Positions 10,400 to 19,904 are shown, counted from the stretch's first letter. The stretch: DNA of 64,000 bases from Mycobacterium botniense (GCF_010723305.1 NZ_BLKW01000002.1:992001-1056000); one strand, 5' to 3'. A program made the numbers and translations. The notes: generated by a model not told the origin, from the letters alone.

Positions 10400-11266
10400 T
10401 CAGGAGTGCGAGTCGCCCGAGGTCTTGGCGAGGTGGTACATCCGGTATGACGTTGTCCCGCTTTCCAACCTGCGGTAGATCCCCGACCCGCGCGCCGGCG
10501 TTCCCTTACGAGCCACCCGTCGCAAAAATCCGGGCACTAAACTGTCTGCCACCGCTTGCCACTGCGCCGAATTCAGTTCAATCCCCCGCAAAACCTCTGC
10601 GTTGATCTCCCGCCATGCGATAACCCGCAACCCCGGCGCACCGGCCAGCGCCGCCTCCCACTGAGCGCACTCAAGCCGGTGCCGCACATCGGCATACAAG
10701 AACGCCCCGCCTGGACGCAACACCCGCGCCACCTCGCCGAGGAACCGGTCGAAATGGTGATAACAGTGCGAGGATTCGATATTGATCACCGTGTCAAATG
10801 ACTGCGGGGGAAACGGCAGGTTCTCGGCATCTCCGTGCACGAACTCCAACCCCGGCACGTGATGGCGCCGCCGACAGAATTCGATACCGGCCGGGTTCAA
10901 ATCCAATCCGATATATGACGCTGGTCCTAGGGCGCGCGTGAGATACGAGGCACCGCCGCCGTGTCCGCAGCCAACTTCGAGCACTCGTTTCCCGGCGAGC
11001 TCACCGGCCTGGGTTGCGGTGCAGTGGTAAAGCTGGATGGGGTATCGGTAGGGTTCGTCAGCGGCCTCCAGCGCTAACGCCATCGGCGGATCCTCTTGGT
11101 AGGACCAGTTCAGAAAGAGCACGTCGTCACCGACGTGGCGGGTGAGGTACGGGTAGAGCCGCTTGTTGAGGCTTCGGATCCAGGTCTTGACTGCCCGGCC
11201 GAGCGCACCGTCGGCGCCGGCGAGCCGTGCAGCCATGTCGCGGCGGTGCGCTGTGAATTGGACCAT
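10400..11266 (-). CDS. SAM-dependent lipid O-methyltransferase, Rv2952 / GPL fatty-acid type
   Basis: A 288-residue class I methyltransferase. The SAM-binding motif I is [15 protein letters not shown], followed by the acidic loop [10 protein letters not shown], motif [14 protein letters not shown] and [15 protein letters not shown]. The N-terminal [20 protein letters not shown] and C-terminal INAEVLRGI and SYRMYHLAK match the phthiotriol/phenolphthiotriol dimycocerosate methyltransferase Rv2952 and the related GPL fatty-acid O-methyltransferases. It probably methylates a hydroxyl on the lipid part of the exported glycolipid. It is divergent from GT-1. Confidence 0.85.
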   Translation of the reverse strand: MVQFTAHRRDMAARLAGADGALGRAVKTWIRSLNKRLYPYLTRHVGDDVLFLNWSYQEDPPMALALEAADEPYRYPIQLYHCTATQAGELAGKRVLEVGCGHGGGASYLTRALGPASYIGLDLNPAGIEFCRRRHHVPGLEFVHGDAENLPFPPQSFDTVINIESSHCYHHFDRFLGEVARVLRPGGAFLYADVRHRLECAQWEAALAGAPGLRVIAWREINAEVLRGIELNSAQWQAVADSLVPGFLRRVARKGTPARGSGIYRRLESGTTSYRMYHLAKTSGDSHS

Positions 11267-11491
11267 GGTTGGGATGCTAGAACCGAACCCGGGCGCAAAC
11301 CAGAGTTCCGCCTATCGGATCGTCGGCCAGCACCACTAGTGTGGCCCGATCAATGGCGTAAGCCCAGCGCGGGCGGCACTTGCGAATCGTTTTTGTCAGC
11401 CGAATCGACGTTGAAGACAATTGTATCCGGTGTATCCGGTCACCGCCGGAAAAGATCGCGATTTCCGCTCGCTAGCGCGGGTTCGGGTGGT

Positions 11492-11583
11492 TATGCTGCT
11501 GGGCGGCTGCGCCGGGTGACGCGAGCCTCCCGCTTTCATTCGCCGAACGCGCACGGGAAGTGGACGAAAGGCCAGATTCCGCG
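11492..11583 (+). promoter_or_regulatory. Promoter/leader of GT-1 (copy of a shared leader)
   Basis: TATGCT at 11492-11497 resembles a -10 element and is followed by GCTGGGCGGCTG. The same 18 bases recur before GT-5 at 38185. Further down, GAAAGGCCAGA lies just before the ATG, as in GT-2 and GT-5. The AAAGG is a plausible but distant ribosome-binding site. Confidence 0.45.
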
Positions 11584-12852
11584 ATGAGATTTGTGCTGGC
11601 GTTCTATGGAACTCGCGGCGATGTCGAGCCTGGTGTCGCTATTGGTCGTGAGCTGCTGCGCCGTGGGCACGACGTGCGCATCGCCGTCCCCCCCGACCTG
11701 GTGGGCTTCGCTGAGACGGCTGGCCTTCCGGCAGTCACCTACGGGCCGGACACGCAGGCGTGGCTGGAAGTGACGCGCAACTTCTGGACTCGCTTTTTCC
11801 GCAACTTCTGGAGGATCAACGAGCTCATCCGGTTATTGCGCGAATCACGCAAGCCCGGCACCGAGTGCTGGGGGGAGATGAGCACCACGCTGGCGTCGCT
11901 GACCCACGGCGCCGACCTGCTTGTCACCGGCCTGAGTTACCAAGAGCTCGCTGTGAACATCGCTGAGTTTCAACGCATTCCGTTGGCCACCCTGCTGTGG
12001 TTACCGATACGGGTCAACGGCCACATCGTTCCGTTTTTGCCGGCGCCGTTGATCCGCGCGGCGATGACGGTGTACGAGTGGCTGGTTTGGCGTGGGGTAA
12101 AGAAAGTGGAAAACGCGCAGCGCCGTGAACTGGGTCTGCCGAAGGCCACCCGCCCGGCGCCGCGACGCATCGCCGAGCGTGGATCACTGGAAATCCAGGC
12201 CTATGACGAGGTGTGCTTTCCCGGGCTGGCCACCGAATGGGCCAAATGGGATGGCCAGCGGCCCTTCGTCGGCACACTGACGCTGGAGTTGCCCACCGAT
12301 GCCGATGACGACGTGTTGTCGTGGATCGCCGCGGGCACACCGCCGATCTGTTTCGGGTTCGGCAGTATTCCGGTGGAATCCCCGCCCGACACCCTCGCCA
12401 TGATCAGCTCGGCCTGCGCGCGGTTAGGGCAGCGGGCGCTGGTGTGCGCCGGCTCGACGGATTTCCGTGCCCTCCCGCATCTCGAGCACGTCAAGGTGGT
12501 GGGCGCGGTCAATTACGCGGCGATCTTTCCGGCCTGCCGGGCGGTGGTGCATCACGGCGGGGCGGGCACGCTGGCCGCGGGTCTGCGCGCCGGCGTGCCC
12601 ACATTGATCCTGTGGATGGCCGACGTTCAGGTGATGTGGGGTGCCGCGGTGAAACGGTTGCGGGTGGGCACTGCCCGGCGTTTTTCGACGACCACCGAGA
12701 AAACGCTGGTCGCGGACCTGCGTAAGATTTTGGCCCCGTCCTATCTGGCGCGGGCCCGTCAGATCGCCGCCCAGATGACCCCGTCCGGTAAAAGCGTCGC
12801 GGCCGCCGCTGATCTGGTGGAAGATTTCGCCCGCGTGCGGCGGGTGGGCTGA
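11584..12852 (+). CDS. GT1-family glycosyltransferase GT-1 (Rtf/GPL type), altered DQ motif
   Basis: A 422-residue GT-B enzyme of the mycobacterial GPL/PGL rhamnosyltransferase family. It starts [16 protein letters not shown], the family's usual N-terminus, and ends in a helical tail ([15 protein letters not shown]). The N-terminal domain (1-175) should bind the acceptor. The C-terminal domain (about 235-400) should bind the nucleotide sugar, with ICFGFGSIPVE at 255-265 and VVHHGGAGTLAAG at 321-333. Residues 347-349 read DVQ, where GT-2 to GT-5 have x-D-Q, so the acidic residue that usually contacts the donor sugar is Val here. From about 12116 the gene is almost base-for-base identical to GT-2 and GT-4. 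Role: adding one sugar to the glycolipid. Donor and acceptor unknown. Confidence 0.9.
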   Translation: MRFVLAFYGTRGDVEPGVAIGRELLRRGHDVRIAVPPDLVGFAETAGLPAVTYGPDTQAWLEVTRNFWTRFFRNFWRINELIRLLRESRKPGTECWGEMSTTLASLTHGADLLVTGLSYQELAVNIAEFQRIPLATLLWLPIRVNGHIVPFLPAPLIRAAMTVYEWLVWRGVKKVENAQRRELGLPKATRPAPRRIAERGSLEIQAYDEVCFPGLATEWAKWDGQRPFVGTLTLELPTDADDDVLSWIAAGTPPICFGFGSIPVESPPDTLAMISSACARLGQRALVCAGSTDFRALPHLEHVKVVGAVNYAAIFPACRAVVHHGGAGTLAAGLRAGVPTLILWMADVQVMWGAAVKRLRVGTARRFSTTTEKTLVADLRKILAPSYLARARQIAAQMTPSGKSVAAAADLVEDFARVRRVG

Positions 12853-12919
12853 CCGGCGCAGGCGGCCAGCGGCCGGCTGCACGGCTCCGACTGGTGGGAA
12901 CCCGCGCCGCCGATGGGTT

Positions 12920-13741
12920 TCAGCCGCTGGCTCCGAGGCCGCCGATGCCGTACAACATCATCGCGACCCCGATGGCAGCCACCATCGATGTCAGGACTTG
13001 TTGACGGTGCGCCAAAATCTGCTCGTGCAGCAGCCGCAGGATCGTTTGGGTTTTCGCAGGCGCGGCCAGATAGCTCACCAGAATGACCTCGACGACTACG
13101 AACATCCCGACCACCCACACCAGGGCAAGGCCGATCTGCGTGGCGATCCCCACTCCCGAGGCCATGATGGTCGTGAGCACCAGGAGGACCGTCAAAGGTG
13201 GTGGCCCCGACGCGGCCCCCAACATCAACGCGGGCCAGGAGGATCCGTTTACCCAGGCCTGGTGGGCGCGGGCGCGCAGCCCCCGGCGGGCAGATTGGCT
13301 CTGCCTGGGCGTATCCGGCGCGGGTTCCGGCGGCCGCGCAGCGGAGTCCGGCGTCGGGGCCGCCGCGCCGCCGTCTGCTGCTAGCTGCGACCGCTGCCCC
13401 GCCCAGAAGCGGACGGCCATCACGGCGGCAACCGATAGTGCCAGCACACCGATACCGATTTGGATGTGCCGGACCATGGGGCTGGCGAAAGTGGCCGGGC
13501 TGGCGACATGCTGCGCAAAAGACCTAAAGGTTGGTGTCACGTGCAGCACCATCAGCGGACCCAGCATGTAGGGCACACTCGCTGCCATGGCGCCGACCCA
13601 GTAGGCGAGCAGACTTTGCGCGGGCCGCGGCCGCGAGATCATCAAAAGGATCAGCCCAAGACGCACCGGATCGAGCGCCAGCACAAGCCCGAGGACCACT
13701 GCGGGGTGCCACACGGCCGGAACAGTACCGTTCCTAGACAC
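12920..13741 (-). CDS. GAP-family (GPL addressing protein-like) membrane protein
   Basis: A 273-residue integral membrane protein with about six predicted helices in two sets of three. The N-terminal helices include VVLGLVLALDPVRLGLILLM and SLLAYWVGAMAASVPYMLG. A Pro/Ala-rich cytosolic linker lies near residues 125-165. The second set includes TVLLVLTTIMASGVG and VGMFVVVEVILVSYL. This layout and the DPVRLGL and SRPRP motifs are those of the GAP/Sap family, whose M. smegmatis member Gap is needed to bring GPLs to the cell surface. It is convergent with GT-1. It probably works with MmpS/MmpL. Confidence 0.8.
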   Translation of the reverse strand: MSRNGTVPAVWHPAVVLGLVLALDPVRLGLILLMISRPRPAQSLLAYWVGAMAASVPYMLGPLMVLHVTPTFRSFAQHVASPATFASPMVRHIQIGIGVLALSVAAVMAVRFWAGQRSQLAADGGAAAPTPDSAARPPEPAPDTPRQSQSARRGLRARAHQAWVNGSSWPALMLGAASGPPPLTVLLVLTTIMASGVGIATQIGLALVWVVGMFVVVEVILVSYLAAPAKTQTILRLLHEQILAHRQQVLTSMVAAIGVAMMLYGIGGLGASG

Positions 13742-13749
13742 TGAGGGGA

Positions 13750-14440
13750 AGTGAGTTCTGCTCTGTGGGCGGCCCCGAACCGCGCGGTGGGCATACCGGA
13801 GATGATCCGCCGGAACCGGCGCCGGCGGGCCATGCTTTTCCCGTGTCGTGGAGTCGGTGAAGTCGAGATTCTCGACCGCGATCGCTTTGACCCCGGTGCG
13901 CTGCGCCCAGTGCAGCAGCCCAGATAGCGCGTGGCGGAGTTGGGCGTCGCGGTGATCGGCGGCGCCGTCGAGTTGGTAGCTGAACGTGCGCGGCGCGCCG
14001 ATCGGGTTGCCGTGTGGGTCCAGTCGCCATGCGGCGGGTGATCGGTGTTCATGTCCACCCCGATCAGCGCGGCGGGCCGCACTGCTTCCAACGGCACGCT
14101 CGGCGCGGCCTTGCGCTGCCAGGAGGCGTCCACATACCAGCGTCCGGTGCCCGGATTGTGGTGAATGCGCTTTTGATCATGAGACGACACCCGCGCGTAT
14201 AACCCGAACGCGCCCGCCGACGCCGATCCTGTGGGCGCATCCGGTGACACCAACACCGTGCGCCTGCTCAGAACCCTCTTGGTTGTCATCTGTGGGCTTT
14301 TTCATGGTGACGCTGCCCGCGGCGAGGGCGTCTCGGCGTGCCTCCGCAGCCCGCCGCGCGAGTGCTTTCCCGCGCGTGACGGAGGCTTTCCGCCACCCAT
14401 ACACCGGTGATCTTGGCAAACTCCGGAACGCGCGGGGGAC
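13750..14440 (-). pseudogene. Broken tnpB (IS605/IS607-type OrfB) remnant
   Basis: Leftward fragments of a TnpB protein are spread over at least two frames. One frame gives GRWYVDASWQRKA and AALIGVDMN, the start of the RuvC-like nuclease core with its first Asp. The next gives GNPIGAPRTFSYQLDGAADH and GVKAIAVENLDF. The first frame then resumes with GRRRRFRRIISGMPTARF. The C-terminal zinc ribbon and the remaining catalytic residues are absent, and the debris ends against the GAP gene start. No tnpA or element ends are visible. It is a decayed insertion, not an active nuclease. Confidence 0.75.
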
Positions 14441-14489
14441 TGCAGCCTAGACTCAGCGCCGAAGAACGGCATGCGAGATAGGGGCAATT

Positions 14490-15302
14490 TTGACCATCAC
14501 CGATCACGACGTCCGATCGCTCTACCTCGACCTGCTGCGACGCAACCTCACCAGGTACGGTATGCCCGAGCGAATGCCCGCTCGGTGGCCGTTGCGGCGA
14601 CGGCTCCTTCTCAAAGCCTTCAACACCCTCAACTCCCTTCGGGTGGGGAGAAGCCCGTTCGACGAGCACCGGCGTGAGTTGGGCCTGGACTGGCCCGCCG
14701 AAGCCGAGACCATGATCGGAATGCAAAGACTCACCAGTCTGCAACACTGCGTTGAGACCGTCCTGGCCGATGACATCCCCGGTGATCTGGTCGAATGCGG
14801 GGTGTGGCGCGGCGGGGCCTGTATCCTGATGCGCGCGGTTTTGGCCGCCTACGGGGATCAGACGCGGTGTGTGTGGCTAGCCGACTCGTTCGCGGGCCTG
14901 CCTCGCCCGGACCCGGTAAAGTACAAGGCAGACAAGGGGATTCGATCAGACCTTGCCGCGGGCATCCTGGGGGTGTCGCAAGCCGAAGTCAGGGCGAATT
15001 TTGAGCGCTACGGACTGCTTGACGAGCGGGTCCGCTTTCTTCCCGGCTGGTTTAAAGACACGCTGCATGACGCCCCGATCGATCGCATCGCCGTGTTGAG
15101 GCTGGACGCCGACCTGTATGAATCCACCATTCAAGCACTCGAAGAGCTCTACCCACGTCTGTCCGCGGGTGGTTTCTGCATTATTGACGACTACCACGCG
15201 ATGGAGCCGTGTCGGCAAGCTGTCACCGACTACCGCACCAAATATGGTGTGTCGGCGGCGATCGTCGAAATAGACGGCACCGGGGTCTTCTGGCGCAAGT
15301 AA
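14490..15302 (+). CDS. TylF/MycF-type sugar O-methyltransferase (GPL Mtf/Rmt-like)
   Basis: A 270-residue SAM-dependent, metal-dependent O-methyltransferase. Landmarks are DLVECGVWRGGACILMRAVL (motif I), WLADSFAGLPRP, RFLPGWFKDTL and VLRLDADLYEST. The last precedes the metal-binding acidic pair in FCIIDDYHAME. These are the signatures of macrocin O-methyltransferase and of the GPL rhamnosyl O-methyltransferases MtfA-D and Rmt. The start appears to be TTG at 14490, a few bases after GGGG. It probably methylates a deoxysugar placed by one of the neighbouring GT1 enzymes. It is convergent with the hydrolase gene. Confidence 0.88.
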   Translation: MTITDHDVRSLYLDLLRRNLTRYGMPERMPARWPLRRRLLLKAFNTLNSLRVGRSPFDEHRRELGLDWPAEAETMIGMQRLTSLQHCVETVLADDIPGDLVECGVWRGGACILMRAVLAAYGDQTRCVWLADSFAGLPRPDPVKYKADKGIRSDLAAGILGVSQAEVRANFERYGLLDERVRFLPGWFKDTLHDAPIDRIAVLRLDADLYESTIQALEELYPRLSAGGFCIIDDYHAMEPCRQAVTDYRTKYGVSAAIVEIDGTGVFWRK

Positions 15303-15389
15303 TGACGGCGGTGGGCCACGGTCTGATCGGGGCCCTATTCACCCTGATCGGCGCGTGCCCGGTGGTGGGCCGCAGCGGGGTGTCGACGA

Positions 15390-16202
15390 TCAGCGACGAC
15401 GCGAGTTCGCCAAGGTGATCTCGGGAGGCAGGGCTGTGCCGGAGAGCCAGCCGTCGACAGTGCGGGAAAACAGGTCCGGATGGCGCAGGGGCCAGTCGTG
15501 GTCCATGCCGATTGCGACGCCGTCGACTCCGTTGGGCATTCGTTGCGCGAGTGCTGCCGCCGAGCGGTGGACGAACCGCAACTCGTTGGCGCCGGTGAGA
15601 AACAGTGTGGGCGAATCCGATTTGTCGAGTCCCTCAGGGAGGGTGAACCCCGCGGACGCCTCGACAAGGTAAGCGACTTGTGCGGCCGGCATGAGCCGCA
15701 TGTGCTCGCGGTGGTCGTCGGTCGTGGCGGGGGGAGGTCCTGCAAGACGGGCATTCCGTCGGATGGTCACAGATCGTGAGATCCGGGCGACCAGTCCGAG
15801 CAGGGACGCTGTGAGCCGCGCGCCCGGCAGCACGTTGACGACGGTTCCGCACAGCACCGCGCGGTCGACGAGTTCTGGCGCACTCGCCAGCAGCTGCGCC
15901 CCCACCTGTGCCCCGAGCGAAAGACCCACCACGTGCACGCGGCCGCTGCCCACCCGGGAGCGCACGAGTTCGGCCACCGCAGCGGCGGCTCCGCTGATCT
16001 CGAATCGGCCCCGCTGCGAACTCTCGCCGTGGTGGGGCAGGTCGGGAACCAGACAGTGATAGCGCTGCATGCGCTCCACCACAGGCTGCCAGGACTGGCC
16101 ACTGTATTCCCCGCCGTGCAGGAACACCACGACCGGTGCCCCCACGGGACCGGACTCACGCACGAAGAGATCCACTATCAGCTCCCGTTCCCTGTGGGTC
16201 AC
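15390..16202 (-). CDS. Alpha/beta hydrolase
   Basis: A 270-residue cytosolic alpha/beta hydrolase. The oxyanion motif is FLHGGEYSG (near 28), the nucleophile elbow is VGLSLGAQVG (Ser near 95), and the catalytic Asp/His are offered by LFLTGANELRFV and GMDHDWPLRHPDLF. No signal peptide. The GTG at 16202 is the longest start. Family members cleave esters or related bonds; the role here is unknown. Removing acyl groups from a glycolipid precursor would fit, but is only inference. Confidence 0.75.
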   Translation of the reverse strand: MTHRERELIVDLFVRESGPVGAPVVVFLHGGEYSGQSWQPVVERMQRYHCLVPDLPHHGESSQRGRFEISGAAAAVAELVRSRVGSGRVHVVGLSLGAQVGAQLLASAPELVDRAVLCGTVVNVLPGARLTASLLGLVARISRSVTIRRNARLAGPPPATTDDHREHMRLMPAAQVAYLVEASAGFTLPEGLDKSDSPTLFLTGANELRFVHRSAAALAQRMPNGVDGVAIGMDHDWPLRHPDLFSRTVDGWLSGTALPPEITLANSRRR

Positions 16203-16664
16203 CGCCCCGTGGCGCGACGATGGGGCCGGTCAGCTGTCCAGCGATGCGTTTGTGGACAGGACAGCCGATTAGTCAGCTTCGCGCCGGGATCCAAGCCAGA
16301 CAGATCATGCGCTGTTGTTTCGATTGCGCCAGTCAGGATTTCGGTTCCATGGACCGCGTCCCGCCAATGGCCTGCCTGACAGAGTGGTACGGATTCAACA
16401 GGGGGGCAAGTGAAATGAGTTATCGCGGGAAACGTCGTCATCGCGCTGAGTGCGCAGCTGATCAGGCGGTGTGCCCGGAAAGTCAGGTATGGCCCGGTAC
16501 CGTAACATGACCGGCCGGGCTTTCGGGTAGCAGCTGCCCAAGACCCGCCACCCGGCGCGCTGACGGCGGTCTGTGCCGGATGCAACATGACAGCGATCCT
16601 ATGCGCTCGTGATGAATACGCTCGCATGAGGGAAACGATGCCGCTTTGATTTTTCAGCAGCCGG
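16203..16664. other. Intergenic stretch without a recognisable gene
   Basis: About 460 bases between the hydrolase start and the end of GMC-1. Short frames exist on both strands but show no motif. It presumably holds the promoter of the leftward hydrolase. Confidence 0.4.
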
Positions 16665-18314
16665 TCAGCTGGTGAAATGCTCGTGGTTGATGTGTTCGGC
16701 GACGCGTAAGGCGTTGGCCGCGACGGTCAGGCTGGGGTTCAACCCGGCGCTGGACGGGAAAAATGAGGAGTCCACCACATAGAGGTTGTCCACCTCGTGG
16801 GCCCGGTTGTGGGAGTCGAGCACACTGGTTTTCGGATCGGTGCCAAAACGGCACGTGCCGCACACATGACCCAGAGTCGCGTTGTTTTTAGCGGTCCGCA
16901 GGGTGAGTTTGCGAAACGGTGTGAGCACCTCTTTAAGCTGCCGCAAAAACACCGCGCGACGCTTGATCTCACTGGGGTGTAACCGATACCGGATCCGCAA
17001 CCGCTGGCGACCATCGACACTGGGCCGATCACTGGGCAGCACCCTGTTATCCAGATACGGCAGATCCTCCATGATCGCAGCCAGCACCAGCCCACCACTG
17101 ATAAAGCGATCGTAGACACCCCGCACCGCCGGACTCATCAACCGCAGCACCCCTGGCTTCCAACCGGGCTGATTGGTCAGCATCTCCATTGGTGCGAGTG
17201 AGGCCATAGCGCCGGCGGACTGGACGGTGCCGTATTTTTGGCCCTCCCAGAAATAAAAATCGTTAAACCCGATCTCCTTGTTTTCGGCTGTGATCATGCA
17301 GCCGGGCCGCGGCCAGATCTCGATCCAGTCGAGCAGATGACGCATCAAATTGCGGCCTACCTGATCCGAACCATTCGCCAACCCCCGCGGCCAATCCCCC
17401 GACCGTGAATTCAGCAACAACACCGGGGTGACCAACGCCCCCGCCGCCACCACCACCACCTTGGCCCGCAACCCCAGCACACCATCCCGATACCGGCAGA
17501 TCACCCGCTGCACCCGGGCACGATCAGCCTCCAAGCGCACCACCGCACACTCAGCCAACAACCGCGCCCCATGCTCAGCCACCGCCGGCCACACCCCATC
17601 ACGGGCAGCGTCATGTTTGCACGACCGCGGACATAAAAACGCCTGACACGTCGCACACCCCTCGGTGTAATCACACGCCATCGGCAAGTGATACGGATGC
17701 AACCCCCGACCCACCAAATAATCCACCAACACCTGATTATCCGGTGAAAACGGCGGCGGCGCCGGCAAACTCAGCCCAGCCGCCTCCGGCCGCAACGGAT
17801 CCGGCTGCCCCCGCACCCCCAACAACCGCTCCGCCCGGGCATACCACGGCGCCAACTGCTCATAACTGATAGGCCACGCCTCGGGCACCGTGGAGTCCCC
17901 CGGATCACGAAAATTCTGCCGCGGCGTGAAATCCCGGGCGAAAAACCGCTCACACACCATGCCATACAACGCCGACGACCCCCCCGTCCCACTACCAATA
18001 AACGGCACAAACCGCTTCACAAAACGCCCACTGACATCCTCAACCTCATCGATGCTGCGCCCCGCCCGCGCCAACGCGTCAAAATACGACCCCATCGACC
18101 GACACGCCCCCGGCTCAACCAACTCCGGTATCGCCGCCCGAATCGTGCCCCCCACCCCCGGCAACGTCGACCGCCCCTTCTCCACAAACAACACCCGCCG
18201 ACCCGCCCGCGCCAACCAATAACCAGCCATCCCGCCCCCCATCCCCGCCCCCACCACAACCACATCCCACACCGCTCGCTGTGCCTCACGCGCGGTCAAC
18301 TCGCCCACCGTCAC
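16665..18314 (-). CDS. GMC-family FAD oxidoreductase, copy 1
   Basis: A 549-residue flavoenzyme. The FAD-binding Rossmann motif is VVVVGAGMGGGMAGYWLA with the ribose-binding Glu in VLFVEKG. The C-terminal GMC signature runs HVCGTCRFGTDPKTSVLD to NPSLTVAANALRVAEHI. A Cys-rich block (CDYTEGCATCQAFLCPRSCK, near residue 230) matches the cysteine motif of cholesterol-oxidase-like GMC enzymes. The GTG at 18314 is preferred because GAGG lies about six bases upstream and the N-terminus then matches copy 2. The family oxidises alcohols or sugar hydroxyls with FAD; the substrate here is unknown. The coding strand is unusually G/T-rich from about 17350 to the start, unlike the 3' third, which is almost identical to copy 2. 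IS3 debris begins about 80 bases upstream. Confidence 0.85.
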   Translation of the reverse strand: MTVGELTAREAQRAVWDVVVVGAGMGGGMAGYWLARAGRRVLFVEKGRSTLPGVGGTIRAAIPELVEPGACRSMGSYFDALARAGRSIDEVEDVSGRFVKRFVPFIGSGTGGSSALYGMVCERFFARDFTPRQNFRDPGDSTVPEAWPISYEQLAPWYARAERLLGVRGQPDPLRPEAAGLSLPAPPPFSPDNQVLVDYLVGRGLHPYHLPMACDYTEGCATCQAFLCPRSCKHDAARDGVWPAVAEHGARLLAECAVVRLEADRARVQRVICRYRDGVLGLRAKVVVVAAGALVTPVLLLNSRSGDWPRGLANGSDQVGRNLMRHLLDWIEIWPRPGCMITAENKEIGFNDFYFWEGQKYGTVQSAGAMASLAPMEMLTNQPGWKPGVLRLMSPAVRGVYDRFISGGLVLAAIMEDLPYLDNRVLPSDRPSVDGRQRLRIRYRLHPSEIKRRAVFLRQLKEVLTPFRKLTLRTAKNNATLGHVCGTCRFGTDPKTSVLDSHNRAHEVDNLYVVDSSFFPSSAGLNPSLTVAANALRVAEHINHEHFTS

Positions 18315-18399
18315 AATCACCCTCCTCAACCCCACAACCCCACACCCCAGCCCCGCCCCAGCGAAGCACGACTGAAGCCTCCCCGGTTTCATGCACACC

Positions 18400-19400
18400 T
18401 GATTCTGGGTGACCGGTGTGTATCCGGTTCTGTGTGACCGATGTGCATTCCGGCGCGGAGTCGAGCGTAGTAGTCGGCTTCGGCTGGCGGACGCCGATGA
18501 AGGCGGTGCATGAAGCGGTGTTGGTTGTACGATGCCACCCACGCCGAGGTCTTGTTTTGCAAATCGGTCAGGGTGTTGATCGGCCCGGCGTAGGCGTCGA
18601 CGACAAAGGCGGTGTAGCCGAACCCGTGGGTCATCGCCACGTAGGTGAAGTCAGCCACCAGCAGCAGGTTGGGCGCACCGACCCGCCACTGCCCGCCCAC
18701 CAGGTCCGATGCCCGGGTCGCGGCTCGATTGGACTCGGTGGTGCGCGGTGCACGGCGAGCACGGGTCACCCCGCGCCAGCCGTTATGCGACGTGATGCGT
18801 TCGACCGTCCGCCGCGCCACGGGGATTTCCTTGCGCTGCGGTGCGCCCACCTCTTCAGGCTGCCCTACAGGCTCTCCGGCGGGCGTTTGCCGTGCCCGTC
18901 AGGCTCGTAGTAACCGCACCGGACCTCGGTGATCTGGTATCCGAGAGAGCCTGTTTCGACGGCGCAGCCGTGGTTGCGGTGCGCCCAGTAGGTGCGCGGG
19001 GCGATCTGCGTGCCCTGGATACCCAGGGCCCCGCAGATCGGTGCGACCTCATAGGTACTGTTTGTGCTGGTCAATGAACGCACAGGTCGGCGGTGTAGCG
19101 GGTGGTACTCCAGCGCGAAGAAACTCATTGCAGCTCTTAGTATTTCGATAGCAGCTCAAGCTCACGGTTTTTGCGGCGCAGCTCATGCAGGTGCTGCTTC
19201 TCCTGGCTCGACACACCCGCGACCTCACCAGTGTCGACCTCCGCCTGGCACACCCATTTGCGCAGCGTCTTCGCACTCATCCCCAACCGACCCGCGACCC
19301 CCTCGTCGCCGCCCATTCGCTGTCGTGGCCGTCGCGGTGCCCCGGACCAACCGCACCGCCCCAGGCCTTGGTGTTCTCGCCGCACCTGATCGTGATGGCG
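18400..19400 (-). pseudogene. Decayed IS3-family element (OrfA and OrfB fragments)
   Basis: Leftward fragments in the right order for an IS3 element but in broken frames. OrfA is seen as MSAKTLRKWVCQAE and RRKNRELELLSKY (about 19385-19140). The OrfB N-terminus follows with FFALEYHPLHR and GALGIQGTQIAPRTYWAHRN (about 19128-18870). The start of the DDE core is PNLLLVADFTYVA and AFVVDAYAG (about 18680-18590). The C-terminal tail is TSAWVASYNQHRF and RPPAEADYYARLR. The middle of the integrase core is deleted. No intact transposase remains. Confidence 0.75.
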
Positions 19401-19499
19401 CCATCCTCCCCTGAAAGGAAGGTGTGCATAAAACCGGGCTGCTTCTATATCGTGTCAAGGGGTTGCTGGCACAGGATGTGCTGCACCGAGCGTTCGATA

Positions 19500-19904
19500 G
19501 AGCTGTCAGGTGATGTAGCGGTTGCGGGATCGCATGATTTCCCTGGTGGCGCGTCCTTCGGCTCGGTGGCGGGCGACGTAGGCGCGGGTGGGGGCGTGGG
19601 TGCGCATGCGGACGATGGCCACGGTGGTCAGTCCCCGGCTGAGGCGCCGCTGTCCGCCGCGGTTTAGTCGGTGGCGCACGGTATTTCATTTCCCGATGGT
19701 GCCGGGATCGGACAGGTGCCTGCCAGGGCCGTCGATCTTGCGAGTGATCCAGACCAATGCTCGATCAAGCCCCGCCCGCGAGTTGGGGAACACCGCTTCC
19801 TCGAACACCCCGCCAGTCGCGGCGGTGACCAGCGCTAACCAGTCGGTGGCGGGATGGGTGTCGACTCCGATGACACACACATACTCCTCTGCGACCATCG
19901 CCAT
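19500..19904 (-). pseudogene. Internally deleted IS110-family transposase
   Basis: From the ATG at 19904 the frame gives CVIGVDTHPATDWLALV and FPNSRAGLDRALVWITRK, the N-terminal RuvC-like part of an IS110 transposase with its first Asp. A stop follows soon after. The next stretch, in another frame, gives HRLNRGGQRRLSRGLTTVAI and RMRTHAPTRAYVARH, which is the C-terminal transposase signature, ending near 19507. The several hundred bases normally between these parts are gone. The segment 19905-20278 resembles upstream IS110-type sequence but has no gene I can support. Confidence 0.75.

Noticed and set aside
13750..14440. Active RNA-guided nuclease (TnpB) locus
   Set aside because: The frame is broken at least twice and the C-terminal catalytic part is missing.
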